DNA of 64,000 bases, taken from Torreya grandis (Eukaryota; Streptophyta; Pinopsida; Cupressales; Taxaceae). Under the pieces are notes generated by a model. It ran no database searches and was not told the DNA's origin. It saw nothing but the letters and a program-made list of their open reading frames with translations. Below are positions 49,231-61,200 of this stretch, in pieces. Location of the stretch: NCBI GenBank assembly GCA_037957365.1, contig JARHVA010000666.1, positions 683,501 through 747,500 of the forward strand, in the 5' to 3' direction. The number at the start of each line of letters is the position of its first letter. Position 1 is the first letter of the stretch. The position numbers and the translations under genes were made by a program.

Positions 49231-49886
49231 TTTGGCCTTGAATGGTATTTTAAAGGATCCTCCAAATTAATATGGTGAAGTCCTAATAAAATTTATACTT
49301 GTTTCTTTTTAAGTGAATGCAAATTGATTTTTCCTTCTTCATCTCATACTTAGTATACTCATGGTGAATTATTGATGAATAAAAGTGTTAATTTTCAATC
49401 TCCTTGAATTTTTCCTATTCATTATTACCTATTTGTGAGTAATTTGTCTCTTTATAGGTCATATGGTGTTTATTAAATGGTTATTCAAATGTTAAGTGTG
49501 GTAAACTATCATTAGTGTTTCATTCTAAACCTCTTGACTACCCCTCTTAGTTGATGTATCAACTGTAACCTCCATATTGAAATACCTATGATAGAGAACT
49601 GTTTGAAGTTGTGTGATTAAATTCAGCCATATTTAGATTTGTTATCAACTCACAGACGATAGGAGGATACCTACATTTTGTGCATCGCTCTTTTTTTTCA
49701 CTTTCATTTTTATTTATCCCTTTTCATTTTAATTTGAGTAGGTGTAATAATAATATATATGTGGCATCAAGGGAACTAGTCCTCTCTATAGGTTATCTTT
49801 AGTTATAAGCCACTCAAAGCCTTGGAGGGTTCCCATTGTCTCAATAGAGTGAGGAGACATAAAACACCTCCTCAAAGGGTACAACA

Positions 49887-52800
49887 TTCCATAATTTTCT
49901 ATATGTATGAACAATAACTATAGGTATAGTGGAATGTAAATATAACCCTAAGGAAACTCTAACACTTCCTTAGATGACTACAAAGATATTATGTAATAAA
50001 ATTAAAAATAATTATCATAAATCTATTCAAATGAACACAATGAATGATTTTTATAATCATCATTTTTGTTTTCACAAATATTTACTTTTCAAAAACTTTA
50101 ATTGTTCCATGAATGACTAACACAAGGTTCCTCAACATGTTTGGTCCCATTTACTTAATTTTAGTAAGGAAATTATAACACAAGGTTCCTTAAATTAACT
50201 TAAGTCTCTTAGTCATAAGTATAAATATATTTTATACCTAAGCCATTTTAAATTTAGGCTTTTTTTATTAGAAGATCAAGAAGGGTATTTCATAAGTTTT
50301 TTTTTTTTTTTGGGTATACTTTGTATGTGAGAAAAATTTATAGTTTGAGTATTTTTTATATTGTATCCCTTCATGTAAGTCAAATATAAAAATTTGAAGT
50401 TGAACATTTACCTCAAACTAAATAGAATAGGAAACAAAGAGACAATAACTCAAAGAGTCATGTTGACTTTATACATATGCGACAATTTTAAAAGGATATG
50501 TTAGCTTTCTTAAGTAGTTCTAAATTTAATAAGAGTATTTGGTTATTCTTTATTAAATTTTATGTTTTTTCTTGTATATTTATATTTTAAAACTAATTTA
50601 TTATTATCATTTCACTTGTTGTAAATTCATATGAGTAATAATTAGTGGGTTTCTAATTTATATATGAATCTAGATTAAATATTATAATATGTGTGAGGTT
50701 GAATCTTTAATAATTTTTGTAGATAAGGAAAGGTTTGTGCATTATAGTGAAACTAATCACTTAATTAACTAACATTAATAAATTAACATCGTTTATGTCT
50801 AATTTTAACCCATTATAATAAAAAATTAGCATGTCCTAAAGAGGAAATCTAGGGACTATTGCTAATAATAGTTTTATTGTTAGGACCAGTTTTATTGTCA
50901 AGATTGTAAAGTGTTCATATGGTTTCCTAATCAAAGAGTATTTTAGATTTAATGACATAATATTTCATATAATAATAACATATTACATTGGGAATGCATG
51001 CCTAGGAAATTATTTTTACTCATATATGGGTATATTTATGAAATCTTTTAGTGCAAGTTTCTGGGTTATTAATAGTGTGGTTATCAAGGTTGGAACACTA
51101 CTATTTTAGACCTCACATAATAAGGAACTTTTTATATAAATATAATTTAAAATTTTTACACAACCTAGACATTGAGTGGATGTGTATGCTTGATAATTTG
51201 GTGATAACTATCATCGATAAATACATTATTGATTTTTTGTGTAGGGGTATGTTTCATTTGAGAGTGTGTATGATTTATTTATAAGAGGAATAAGAGGAAA
51301 ATTATTTAAGATACTTACACTACTAGTTATTATGATATCTATAGAAAAGTCCATAGTGTTGAGTCTAGCTCAGATAGGGTATTTAGACATAGAAACATGA
51401 GGATGCAAACCAGGGGAAGATAAAAAGAGTTTAGAAGAACTAAAGACACTAGACCAATTGAAACTTGAAATAAAAACTAAACCAATTTAAAATAATAAAT
51501 AACAAGAGGAAAACAAATATTTTGTGTATTTAGAAATAACTATAAGAATATAAAATAAGAAGTAATCAAAACACTATCAAATATGAAAGGCTAAAAGTAG
51601 TTATGAGTATTAGTAGAGGAACTAAGCATGAAATAGAATAAAGTATACCTCTACCAAAATATATTGTGGCCAAAGTTAAAATGGAGCTATAGTATATCAA
51701 AGATAAATTAGATATTGACTAGGAAAATAAAATTGACCTAAATTTAGCATGGGAAAGATAATAAATAATTAGTATAGATTATGTGGAAGAGTAGTTAGAA
51801 TAGATTAAAATTAGGTTTGGTGAGAATCTAAAACACTAACATATGTATGTGGAATAATAGGCGAAATATTTCTATAATGCATTATTTGACAAAGGGTATA
51901 GGGTTGGTTTAGGGGTGAATATTATTAGCACCTGATAGTTAGTTCATTTATTTTACAAAGATGCATCCTGCACACCAACAATAATTAAATAAATAAGTAA
52001 TCCATTAATATTTAAAGAGATCACAATAACATGTAAGTGGTTTAGATAAGTCAGATATTTTTGACAAACATAAGTGGAAAATTCATATTCAAAATAACAT
52101 ATTACTGATTTCACTTACACTAAAAATACCTATAATTACCATATAAAGTTTTCATGTATTTGTCTAAACATCAGTAAGTATTCCACCTCGAAGAAACATG
52201 GAACTCATTTTTGGATATTTTGTTATATTATACCCATGTGATGGGACTACATATCTAAGGAAATACTTATTGAATTTCAAAATGAAGTGGAAAGCTAAGG
52301 GTTTCTTAAAAGATGATGGAAAGTAATGTGAATTTATAGGATCCATAATTAGTAGAGATTTATAATTTATCTTCAATAATGGTAGACATATTTAAGATTA
52401 AAATATGTGTCTAAGTCTAAGTGGATTAGGGAATTCTCAATCAAAAAAATGTACAAGCCAAACCATCGAGGATCTCAAATAAATCCAAAAATATCCTAGA
52501 GAGTCTTTGTGGGTTATGATCACATATTTCTTAATGTAGTAAATAATATGAAATTCTAATTCCAAGACACTAACAAGATTACTTCATTGAGGAATTATGA
52601 AGAAATATTTTCTTTACGATAACCCAAACACAATTTCAAACCAAATTTGAGGTTACAAAAATTATGATAGGGTGGAATAGATAAAGGACTATTGAAAGTA
52701 TATTATTAGTAGTGAAAATTTTTATGCCAATTTAGATATCATGCACTTAAACCTAATGAAATACAAGGTACCCCATATTACCTTCAAGCTCTTATGAAAA

Positions 52801-52959
52801 ATAATACCTCCATGAATTGTTTCTTACTATTACAACTTAACATTGTCATAATTATAGCTTGCCTTTACTAAATTATTTGAAAGGATAACAAGTCATAGTG
52901 AAAATTTTAAACAAAAAAATGACCTTCTTATATATATATATGGATTCAGGTCATCCTCT
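49887..52959. other. Gene-free AT-rich DNA after element C
   Basis: No domain was recognised. A 77-codon frame at 51051-51284 and a 70-codon minus-strand frame at 52164-52376 have no features of known proteins. There is a T run at about 50300-50312 and a short TA run at about 52930-52942. The rest is AT-rich. Confidence 0.4.
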
Positions 52960-53085
52960 TACAAAATAAAAATATGGGGTTGAACTCAAGCAAGAAATAA
53001 GAAAAGGCTAAGATAGAAAAAAACCAAAGAATAAGAATTTCAAGAAAATATGAGATATATGAATCATTATCTATCAATGCCAACC

Positions 53086-53165
<80 letters not shown>

Positions 53166-53300
53166 CTACTATGTTATTAGGCCTGGATAATTCCCTTCAA
53201 GTGGTACATAAAAATTGTAAAGAGACATCAATAATATTAGCTTCAAGAGAAAATATATAAATATATCATTACATCAATGAAATAAATGAAAAAGAAATAA
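52960..53300. repeat. Dispersed repeat, copy 2, with TA array inside
   Basis: This resembles 25500-25830 in the same orientation. The (TA)n array at 53088-53162 sits inside it, and the first copy lacks it. The closest shared block is gagaaaatatataaatat... catcaatgaaataaat at 53245-53288. Confidence 0.5.
53088..53162. repeat. (AT)n microsatellite, about 37 uninterrupted units
   Basis: An uninterrupted run of alternating A and T over about 75 bp. Its purity implies recent expansion in otherwise decayed DNA. It can form a cruciform or slipped structure and may be a site of assembly error. Confidence 0.97.
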
Positions 53301-53779
53301 AATAAATGTACATCTAAGATGAAATCCATGCTTTAAAATGAATAAAATTTATGGAGACGTAAATTGAGATAAAATTTGTCGAAAGGAGATTGTAACACAG
53401 AATTCTTTCATCAATTTATAATTATAACTCACAAACACAACAAAATTTAAAATTTGAAGAAGTAAAATAGGGATTTTATGGAATATATTGATAAGTTTCA
53501 ATTAGAAGCTATGTAATTCTTCAAAATTTACTTAATTATATAAACAACAATAATTTGTGAATCTCATCCCATGAATCATTAAAGATGATCATAATGTTGA
53601 TTTAATGAAGCCTTTATAGAATATGAGATTCAATTATCCTTATGTAGAATGTAAAATGATAAATATTTAGGTGTTTATGGTTCCCTTTGAACTTTGCCAA
53701 ACATTTATGTGAAATTATAAAAAAATAATTTAAAAGTAGTGAATTAGTCAAGAGCATCCATAAAATATATAAAAGAAAT

Positions 53780-55060
53780 AATTTTACTTATCTTAATTTG
53801 ATTCTAAAAAAATAAAATGCAAATGTTATGGTTGGATTTATACCTATTACCATCTACAAAAATATTTTACAAGAATCTTATCCAAAGTTATGGCTAATCA
53901 TTTGCAACTTATTTTCTCCCTCATCATCTCTAATCAATAAGCAAGATTTATCCAAGATATAAAAATGTTATAAGGTTTTGTTATTATGCATGAGTTGATT
54001 AATTAGAAAAATCTAAAAAAAAATCCATTGTGATAATAAAATTTGACATCACCAAATTATATGATAAGTTTAATTTGATTTTTCTCTTCAAACTTTTGAA
54101 GAAATTCGACTTTTCTAAGTTATGGTGTGATTGGGTAGAATCATGTCTCTTCTCATATTCAAATTTTTAATATTGATAATTTAAATGATAATTTTAATTA
54201 TTATAATTAAGTATCTAGAATATACGAGGGATCCTATTTCAATTTTAACTGCTAAAAACTAGATGAAAGGTTTTCATGTATGAAATTTTCTTGGTAAATG
54301 TTGATATACTATTTTGAATTCCTTATGTTGGGAAATCATAAATGGGAGAATAGTAAACTTATTGAAGGATGTATGGTATTCATTGGGACCCATTTGAAAA
54401 AATAACTATTTCAAGGTTCTAGAATATTAATTTTCTTATTCTTGAAATTATGTTAAGTGTTATTAGTCAAATTTTTAATGCACGTGGGGTCTAAAAAGGT
54501 AATGGAAGGATCTTATTTTGATAACGACTTCTTCTTCCTTAGTGATTTTTTTGTATTTTAGAAACTTTCTCTTTTTGAGCCATATTATTGGTTATATTAA
54601 AAGGGATTTTATTAATTGTAATGGTAACACATATTATATAGTAAAACATGGTTATCAAAAACTAGTTTCTTATTTGGATCTTTATAATTGGTTGGTTGAA
54701 AAAGTTTAGATCTCAGAAGGACTCCCCAAAATTTTATTTTTATGTAATTTATTATGAAAAATAAAAAATAATTTTTATAATATAATTTTCAAAGAAAAGG
54801 TTTTCAAGGGCCTTTAAAATGTGTTTTGTGTAATTGGATTCTGAAAATCCAAATCATAAATTACTTGTCATTTCTCTTAGAAAATTTGGAAGTGGAATTT
54901 TCATAAAATGGATAGATGTTTAGATGAAATGGGCTATATAAAGGACTTGAAAATAAAATGGGGGAGGATGGGGTCGATTAGGTTATCAATTTTTTGGTGA
55001 TGGACCATATTTAATCACATAAAATATTTGGAAGGAAATGGGAAACAAAATATTCTAGGT
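53780..55060 (+). pseudogene. LINE reverse transcriptase fragment, L2
   Basis: This is part of a plant L1-type non-LTR retrotransposon. The RT part at about 53790-54180 reads MANHLQLIFSLIISNQ, ARFIQDIKML, FVIMHELIN, IVIIKFDITKLYDKFNLIFL and KKFDFSKLWCDWVESCLF. These are the fingers and the LD.TKAYDK motif A (here FDITKLYDK). The catalytic FADD box could not be found downstream. Near 54790-54860, QRKGFQGPLKCVLCNWIL fits the zinc-binding domain that follows LINE RT, and more decayed text continues to about 55060 (MGEDGVD, INFLVMDHI). Upstream endonuclease is missing. LINE L3 follows in the same orientation but is a separate copy. Confidence 0.75.
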
Positions 55061-55613
55061 TGTTAGTCTAACTGAGTATTAATTAGGTAGAAATATTGAG
55101 GGTTTTTTTAGGAGGTTTTCATGGAAAAATACCCTTATTAAAAATATTTTTTTGGAGATTTACATCACATTATTCATAAAAATAACTTTTTAAGTAATAA
55201 TTATAGTCTTTTGGATCCAAAATAGCCATAGGTTAATGGTTGTTTGGATGGTCGTTGATCCTAATTTTATCAAAGTAGATTTTAACATGGTTTCAAAAGA
55301 GAATCCTAATATTTTTATAGATAGTTTTTTTATAGAAATAACTTAGTAAATGTGATATATTATTATTATTTCAATATTCCTATAGGAGAATAGATGTTGT
55401 TAGAATTTTGGATGCCAATGATGGGTGAGAGGAAGGAGAGTTGCATCCCAACAATCCTGCTCTATTTGTGATAGTTTAAAAAAAGATAGATTTGGAAAAG
55501 GTTCCTAATTCATTAGACAACATGAAAAATTATTCGGTACTTGGGGAGGGTTCAAGCCTAGGTCCACAAGTCATTATTTTTTATCCCACCAAAGGTAAAA
55601 TCATTCCTTATGG

Positions 55614-56270
55614 GTGGATCTGCTTATGGGTGAACATCATCAATTAGCCTTGAAAGATTATTTTCTAGTACCTTCAAGTGAAAGCAAGGAGGTAAGTCTC
55701 AAATTTCTAAATGTTGTCATTGATATAATTGAATCATCCTTATCAAATTCTATCTTGGCTAAATTTAATGAATTTAGACTAAATATAGATTCTTTATGCA
55801 AATGGGATAATCACAAATGGAAACCAAAAGGGAAAATTGATATTATAGCCATGCCTAAGAATTTATTTTTTCTCAACTTCTCCCATCTTGAAGACACCCA
55901 AAGGATCCTCATGGGAGGGCCTTGGTTTATGGGGAAATTAGTTGTCAATCTTTTCAAGTAGAACACAAGACTTAACCTCAATAGCTCAATCTCAGAAGAA
56001 ATTCGCATCTGAATTAGTTTGCCAGAGTTCCCATAGAATTCTAGGTGCTAAAAGTCATTTTTGGGATTACCAAGGCTCTTGGTCAACCCATCTCCATCGA
56101 TCTAGTCACTAGATCCAAATGGAGGCTTCTTACAGCTAGGGTTTGTGTCTTCATTCTCATTGACAAACCCTTAATCCACTTTATCAAGATTAAATCTATG
56201 GATAGGATCTAAAATAAAATAATTAATTTTGAAAGAGATTTGAAGATTTATAAAAGCTATGATGTCCCAA
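55614..56270 (+). pseudogene. DUF4283 ORF1-like protein of LINE L3
   Basis: This is the nucleic-acid-binding N-terminal protein of plant LINEs. The open frame 55614-55961 carries DYFLVPSSESKEVSLKFLNV, ILAKFNEF, CKWDNHKWKPKGKIDIIAMP, KNLFFLNFSHLEDTQRIL and MGGPWFMGKLVVNLFK. This matches DUF4283, whose signature is the W.P.G.....L....FLF.F...ED...L.GGPW pattern. It continues in other frames with ITKALGQPISIDLVT, RSKWRLLTARVCVFILIDKP and IHFIKIKS, the usual C-terminal half. The CCHC knuckle often found after it was not recognised. Confidence 0.85.
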
Positions 56271-56286
56271 ACCACTCAACTAAAGA

Positions 56287-56540
56287 GTGCCCCCTACTCA
56301 AGAAGCCACCCATTCCCCCTTCTCCCTCTTGGGTCAAAAAATCCTCCAACTAAGCTCCCTCTTCCCTTCCCCTTCCTCCTACCCCCTTCCTCTCCCCTCA
56401 AATCCCCCTAACCCCCTCTCCCAATCAATGCCCATTCCCTCATTCCCATTCTTCCCTCTCTCTTCCCCCCCACCTGTCCCCTTTCCTCCCTCCTCAAATC
56501 CCCCCTACTCCTTCCCCTAAATTGACTTTGGCCCCTCTCA
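56287..56540 (+). repeat. Pyrimidine-rich Pro/Ser-coding tract
   Basis: The plus strand is almost purely C and T for about 230 bp and encodes a Pro/Ser/Phe-rich peptide (SSLFPSPSSYPLPLPSNPPN, SSPPPVPFPPSSNPPYSFP) in a 77-codon open frame. It lies between DUF4283 and endonuclease, where plant LINE ORF1 proteins have a low-complexity linker. It is one of few GC-richer spots in the window. Confidence 0.8.
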
Positions 56541-57029
56541 ATCTAGGGGAAAATATCTCTATTGTTAACCCACTGAGACCCTCCATGACTTTGAGGATCC
56601 TTGGCCCTCCCTAGCATAGTTTGTGTCCCCAATCAGCTCCCCTCCTTCTTAAAAAATCTTTAATGACACCTTCAGTCTTATTTCCTCTTATACCATCACT
56701 TGTGAATCTTTTTTATTGGATAAGGACCTAGTTTTACAATAAATTATGCCCTTTTAGGCCCTCCTCACTCTAGTTAAATCTTGTGGGGAGACTAAAACTT
56801 TTTCCTCATTTGAAGGATAATGCTCTTATGATAGAAAAGGGGAAAGTTCCAATTTATCCAAGGATTCATTTGACAAAATATGGGTGGATATCCATCACAA
56901 AAAAGGAAGGGAAAAAGTAGAAGTTAGATGTGATCAGAAATCTTTAGGCAGACCCTCATCTCAAAGCTCCAAGAGAGCAAAAATAGATAAGTAGGTTGTA
57001 AAGGGTACGCAGATGACCCTTAGACATTT

Positions 57030-57720
57030 CCCCAATAACATGAAATGAAAGTCCTCTCCTAGAATATAAGGGGGTTGAACAACCTTAAAAATAGAGGTTG
57101 GTTTGAAATTTAGTCTTAAACTATAAACTGAATATCCTTTTGATTTGAAGATCAAATTTGATATTTGGGATAAAGTATTTTGCAATTGCAATAATTACAG
57201 AGGTGTTTCAGGTAGCCTAGTGGTCTTTTGGGATCCTTTGGTCTTAGAAGGCACCCCTTTCTTGTAATTGAGACTTATATCTTTGTTTCCTTCTTTGACA
57301 TTTGCAATAAAAATAATTGGGTTCTCACTAATGTGTATGCTCCAAATTTTAGGCTTAAAATGAATAAGTTATGGAGTAACTTGAAAGACATCAGGAATCA
57401 TTTTAAAAATCTGATTTAGAAGGTGGTTGGAGATTTCAACTCTCCCTTGTCTCCTAGGGAGAAGAAGGGGGGAATATGCACCCTTAATGACAACATGTTG
57501 GAGTTTAACGAGTTTATCACTAATGTAATAATTTTTTATGTGGAACTAAAGGGAAACCATTACACTTGGTCAAATTGAAGTCTTGGGGATAATATTACCC
57601 AAGTTAGACTAGATAGATTTTTTATTTCTCTTAATTAGATCCATAATTCTACTAGCTCCCTCTCATCCCTCCCCAGAATCAAGTCTGATCATAATCCACT
57701 TCTATTCTAATGCGATAATA
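57030..57720 (+). pseudogene. LINE endonuclease, L3
   Basis: This is an apurinic-type endonuclease that would nick the target DNA. It begins with NIRGLNNLKNRGW near 57065, equivalent to the W-N-x-R-G-L start. It continues with GSFGLRRHPFLVIETYIFVS, WVLTNVYAPNFRLKMNKLWS, VVGDFNSPLSPREKKGGICT, LEFNEFITN, LKGNHYTWSN, VRLDRFFISL and ends with RIKSDHNPLLF. The catalytic D and N of GDFN and the SDH triad are visible. Frame changes occur between the first blocks. Confidence 0.88.
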
Positions 57721-59440
57721 TGTCAAAAGATAAGGCTACACCTTTCAAATTTTAAAAAATGTGGCTCTCAAAATAGTCTTTGGAAGATTCCATTAGGGAA
57801 TGGTGAAAATTTCCAGTCCAAGGTTCAACCATGTACATCTTGGCCATGAAGCTTAGACATGTCAAGAACAATCTCAAATTTTGGAATAAAGAAGTTTTCA
57901 ACAATATTTTCCTCCAAAAAAATTCCATTGAGGAGGAAATCTAGAGAATCAAATTGGAAATTTCTATTTTGGGCCCTTCCCCTTATCTATAATTCAAAAA
58001 AAGGAACTTCTCGATAGTTTCCACAATTTAAAAGCCAAGGAATAAACTTACTGAAGGCAAAATTTTAGGAAGATTTGGTTAAAGGAGGGTGATATAAATA
58101 CTAAATACTTTCACATATTAGCATCCAAGAATCTCCAACAGAAGCTCATCACAAAAATCTAAGGGGAAGATGTCACATGGTTTAGGAAGGAAAAAGACAT
58201 TATATCCCAAATTGTTAACTTATACAAAACTCTACTCACTTTTGTTCCCCCTAGGATGAGGACTTAAAGCATCAAGTGGTAAACCTTATTTAAAGGGTTA
58301 TCTCCAAGGAAGATAATGCCTTTATCCTCTCTCCCCCTTTAAATGAGGATATTAGGGCTATAGTTTTTTCACTATAAGGGGATAAAGCCCTATGACCTAA
58401 TCGTTTCCCACCTTTCTTCTTTCAGGTTTTCTGGGATATCATTCATAACATAGTTTGCTTGGCTATAGTGGAGTTATTCAAAATTGGAACCATGCTCCAA
58501 GACTTCAATAATACTTTCATAGTGCTCATTCCTAAGAAGTAGGGGGCCTCTCAAATTATATATTTCAGACCCATCAGCTTGTGTTCTACATTCTATAAAA
58601 TTTGCACTAAAGGGATTTCCCTAAAAATCTAACTTATGTTGGATAAAATGATTTTAGAATAACAAGGATTTTTTGTCTTCAAAAGGTAGATCTCAAATGG
58701 AATCATCATTACCCATGAAACCATCCATTCGGTGTCTCACTCTAATCGATAAGGTATGTTCCTCAAGCTAGACATGAACAAGGATTATGACCGGGTCTCT
58801 TGGAAATTCCTTGATAAAATTATGATCAAATTTGGCTTGAATAAATCTATAAAAATCTAATTGCCTCTTTCTTAAATTCCTTAATTTTTTCTATTATTAT
58901 TAATGGAGTTCCTAATGGTTTTTTATTGGTAGGGAGAGGGCTCAGATAGGGAGATCCCCTCTCTCCATATTTGTTCATCATCCTAACTAAAACACTGAGT
59001 AGACTTATTATCAAGGCTATAACTTCCAACATTATTAGAGGCATCACATCTACCCCTAATATTATTCTGGTCACTTATCATTAATTCATGGATGACATGA
59101 TGATGGGTGAAGCCTCATTCCCTGAAGCTAGGTGTTTCAGGAAAATTATTGAAATCTATGAAGTGGTTTTTAGTCAGAGCATCAACTTCCACAAAAGTTT
59201 TTTTTTTCATCAATACCTTACTCAACCTTCAAGTTGAAATCTCTAAGATTTTGGTGTGCATCATCAAGAATCTCCCTTTCTCTTTTTTTGGTACTCCTCT
59301 ATTTTAGGGTTTCATGAAACTAAAGTTATGAAACCCCCTCATTGATAGGATTCAAATAAAGTTATCAAGATGGAAAGGGAATTTTCTATCCCAAGCTGGC
59401 AAACTACAACTCTTAAAGATCTCACTTAAAATCATCCCAA
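57721..59440 (+). pseudogene. LINE reverse transcriptase, L3
   Basis: This is a decayed non-LTR RT. The linker is visible as TMYILAMKLRHVKNNLKFWN and KEVFNNIF. The core starts near 58370 with FPPFFFQVFWDIIHN, DFNNTFIVLIPKK, YFRPISLCSTFYKICTK and GFFVFKR. Motif A reads MFLKLDMNKDYDRVSWKFLD near 58765 (K-A-Y-D changed to K-D-Y-D). The catalytic box FMDDMMMGEASFPEARCFRK lies near 59086-59145, followed by VVFSQSINFHKS and a thumb-like region LVCIIKNLPFSFFGTPL. The order matches plant L1-type RT. Stops and frame changes are frequent. Confidence 0.88.
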
Positions 59441-60400
59441 TTTATTGCATGTCTTTATTTGTCATCCCTAGCAAGATTGTTGATCAAATCAAGCATATTC
59501 AAAATAACTTCTTATGGAGAGGATCAGAGGAAAGATTTAGGTTTCTACTCATCTCTAGGAATAAATCTTGTATCCCTTCCTTGAAAGAAAGATTGGGGTT
59601 AAGAAGGGTTACATCCATGAACCAAGCCCTTTTGGAAAAGTATGGATGGAGGGTGATCAAGGAAGATAACCAATGGACCAAGATCATAAGAGATAAATAC
59701 TTTAATTTTATGGAAGCTCACTACTTACTTTTAGAAAGTGGCCCAGATAATGGCTTAACGTTTTGGAAATCTTTAAAAGCTAGTAAGGATCTACTCAGTA
59801 CAGGTCTCAAGTGGAATGTTGGTAGATGTAATAAAGTGGAATTTTGGAAAGATCCCTAGATCAACTCCCCTTTGGTATCCTCCTTCCAAGATTTGGAATT
59901 AATATCTTTATTCAAAGAGACCTTTAGCCATAAGGTGTTAGATTATTGGGAGGAGACTAACAAAAGGAAGAAGTGGAAACTTCTCATAAAAGATGATTTG
60001 AACTAGCATCAAGTCCATCTCCTACATAACTTAACATTTCTCTCCAACACATTCATATCAACTTATTCTCAAAGGAGGATGCTCTTATTTGGAAAAATGA
60101 TCCCAGTGATACTTACATTGTTAAATCTAGATATGTCTCCCTTTAGGATTAGGCAGAAGTAGATGATAACTAGAATTATCTTTGGTTAAAAAACCTCATC
60201 CCCAAAATCAATGTTTTCTTTTGGTTGGTAGGTCAAAACAAGATTTTAACTATGGAAAACTTGGCGTGAAGGGTTATTCTTTTTCCCAATAGGTGCACTC
60301 TTTGCATATGGGAAGCCAAATTTGTCATGTATTTGTTCCTTTCCTATTCCTTTGCTTCTTTCATTTTTCAGCATTTCTTTAGCAGGTCTAACTTTTCCTA
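59441..60400 (+). pseudogene. LINE post-RT region with zinc-binding domain, L3
   Basis: This continues from RT. The open frame 59449-59859 reads MSLFVIPSKIVDQIKHIQNN, FLWRGSEERFRFLLISRNKS, LGLRRVTSMNQALLEKYGWR and FWKSLKASKDLLSTGLKWNV, the standard post-RT stretch of plant LINEs. Between 60170 and 60400 come NVFFWWLVGQNKILTMENLA, RVILFPNRCTLCIWEAKFVM and YLFLSYSFASFIFQHFFSRS, matching the zinc-binding zf-RVT domain (C-x2-C present, the H/C pair degraded to LSYS). It precedes the RNase H at 60730. Confidence 0.85.
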
Positions 60401-60729
60401 GGTTACCCTAGGCTCTATCAAGGACCTGATTACTCAATGGAAGCCATCTTGGGAATCTCCTCCATTGAAATTCTAGTGGAATTTGGCTCTTCCCCACATT
60501 TTTTGGGGCATTTAGAAAGCTAGGAATTCTTATATTTTTTAGAACTCCAATCCCAATCTTTTCTCCAACTCTAAGAGGATCTTGGCCTTTATCCATGAAA
60601 ATTAGTCATCCTTTGCTTCCTCTTTTAACCAACCTAGCTCCCTTATATTCTCTTAGATTTTGAAACACCTCAACCTTGTCATACCTAGTAAATATCAAGT
60701 GAATGGGGTTGATAGGTCAAAATTCAAAT

Positions 60730-61200
60730 GGTTGCATCCTCCCCCTTCTAGTTTAAACTAAATTTTGATGGGGCATTGAAAGGGAATCTAAGCCTAGTGG
60801 GAGAGAGGTGTTATTAGGGATTATTTTAGGAATATCAGAGCGGCCTATGTGGGGAAATTGGGGATCCAAATAAATCATGTCTCAAAAGCTAAAGTGGCAC
60901 TTTGGGGCATCGAACTGGCAGTCAACATTAGTATGAAATTATTCCAAATTTAATGTGACTTAATAAACATTATTAATTATCTAAAAGGCCTTTCCCACTC
61001 TTCTTGGAATATTTATAGAATCATTGATGATGTAAAAAAAAATGGCCCTTTTTAAAGGTGTATCCATAGTGCATGTTTACAGGGAGGGCAATAGGTGTGC
61101 CGATTAGACGGCCAACCTTGGGGTCCAAAGAAGTGATTTCATTAGTTGGCATGAGAGTGATTTTCCTAATGACATCATCTCAATTATTTAATAAGAAAAT
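60730..61200 (+). pseudogene. C-terminal RNase H of LINE L3
   Basis: This is a plant-type RNase H at the LINE C-terminus. It reads KFNFDGALKGNLSLVG, IRAAYVGKLGIQINHVSKA, KVALWGIELAVNISMKLFQI, LINIINYLKGLSHSSWNIYR, and then VHVYREGNRCAD with NLGVQRSDF. The FDGA start and the E of GIELAV are kept, while the GDS box is changed to CDL. The last catalytic position is visible as CAD. Plant L1-type LINEs commonly carry this domain. Confidence 0.8.

Larger units (their letters stand above)
32979..49886 (+). mobile_element. Full-length Ty3/gypsy LTR retrotransposon, element C
   Basis: This is an old LTR retrotransposon of about 16.9 kb with both LTRs (32979-37531 and 43392-49886), a primer-binding-site-like leader, and decayed gag, additional RNase H, RT/RNase H and integrase in that order. 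Alignable LTR pairs can be followed from end to end by eye, with frequent substitutions and small gaps, so the insertion is ancient. The 5' LTR begins TGTTAGC; the 3' LTR has AG at the same place. No matching target site duplication was seen next to the ends. No protease motif was found between gag and RNase H. The pol order agrees with element A and points to a Tat-like lineage. Confidence 0.9.
43392..49886 (+). repeat. 3' LTR of element C, about 6.5 kb with extra segments
   Basis: It matches the 5' LTR in order from agttagctaattattcaccc to cacctcctcaaagggtacaa. It is about 1.9 kb longer than the 5' copy because of two segments with no counterpart at the same places: about 45781-46990 and about 47281-48033. 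Flanking matches that fix the first are atattctatttta / atattttgtttga on the left and gggaaaaccattaatttgag / atggaaaaccatcaatttga on the right. Those for the second are gcattgagtaagtgg / gcattcagtaagtag and catgtgtggagtaaaaagga / catgtgtggagtgaaaagga. TATA and AATAAA are kept at 49223-49230 and 49378-49383. Confidence 0.88.

Noticed and set aside
51051..51284. 77-codon plus-strand open frame
   Set aside because: No known motif, isolated in AT-rich DNA, no related copy seen in the window.
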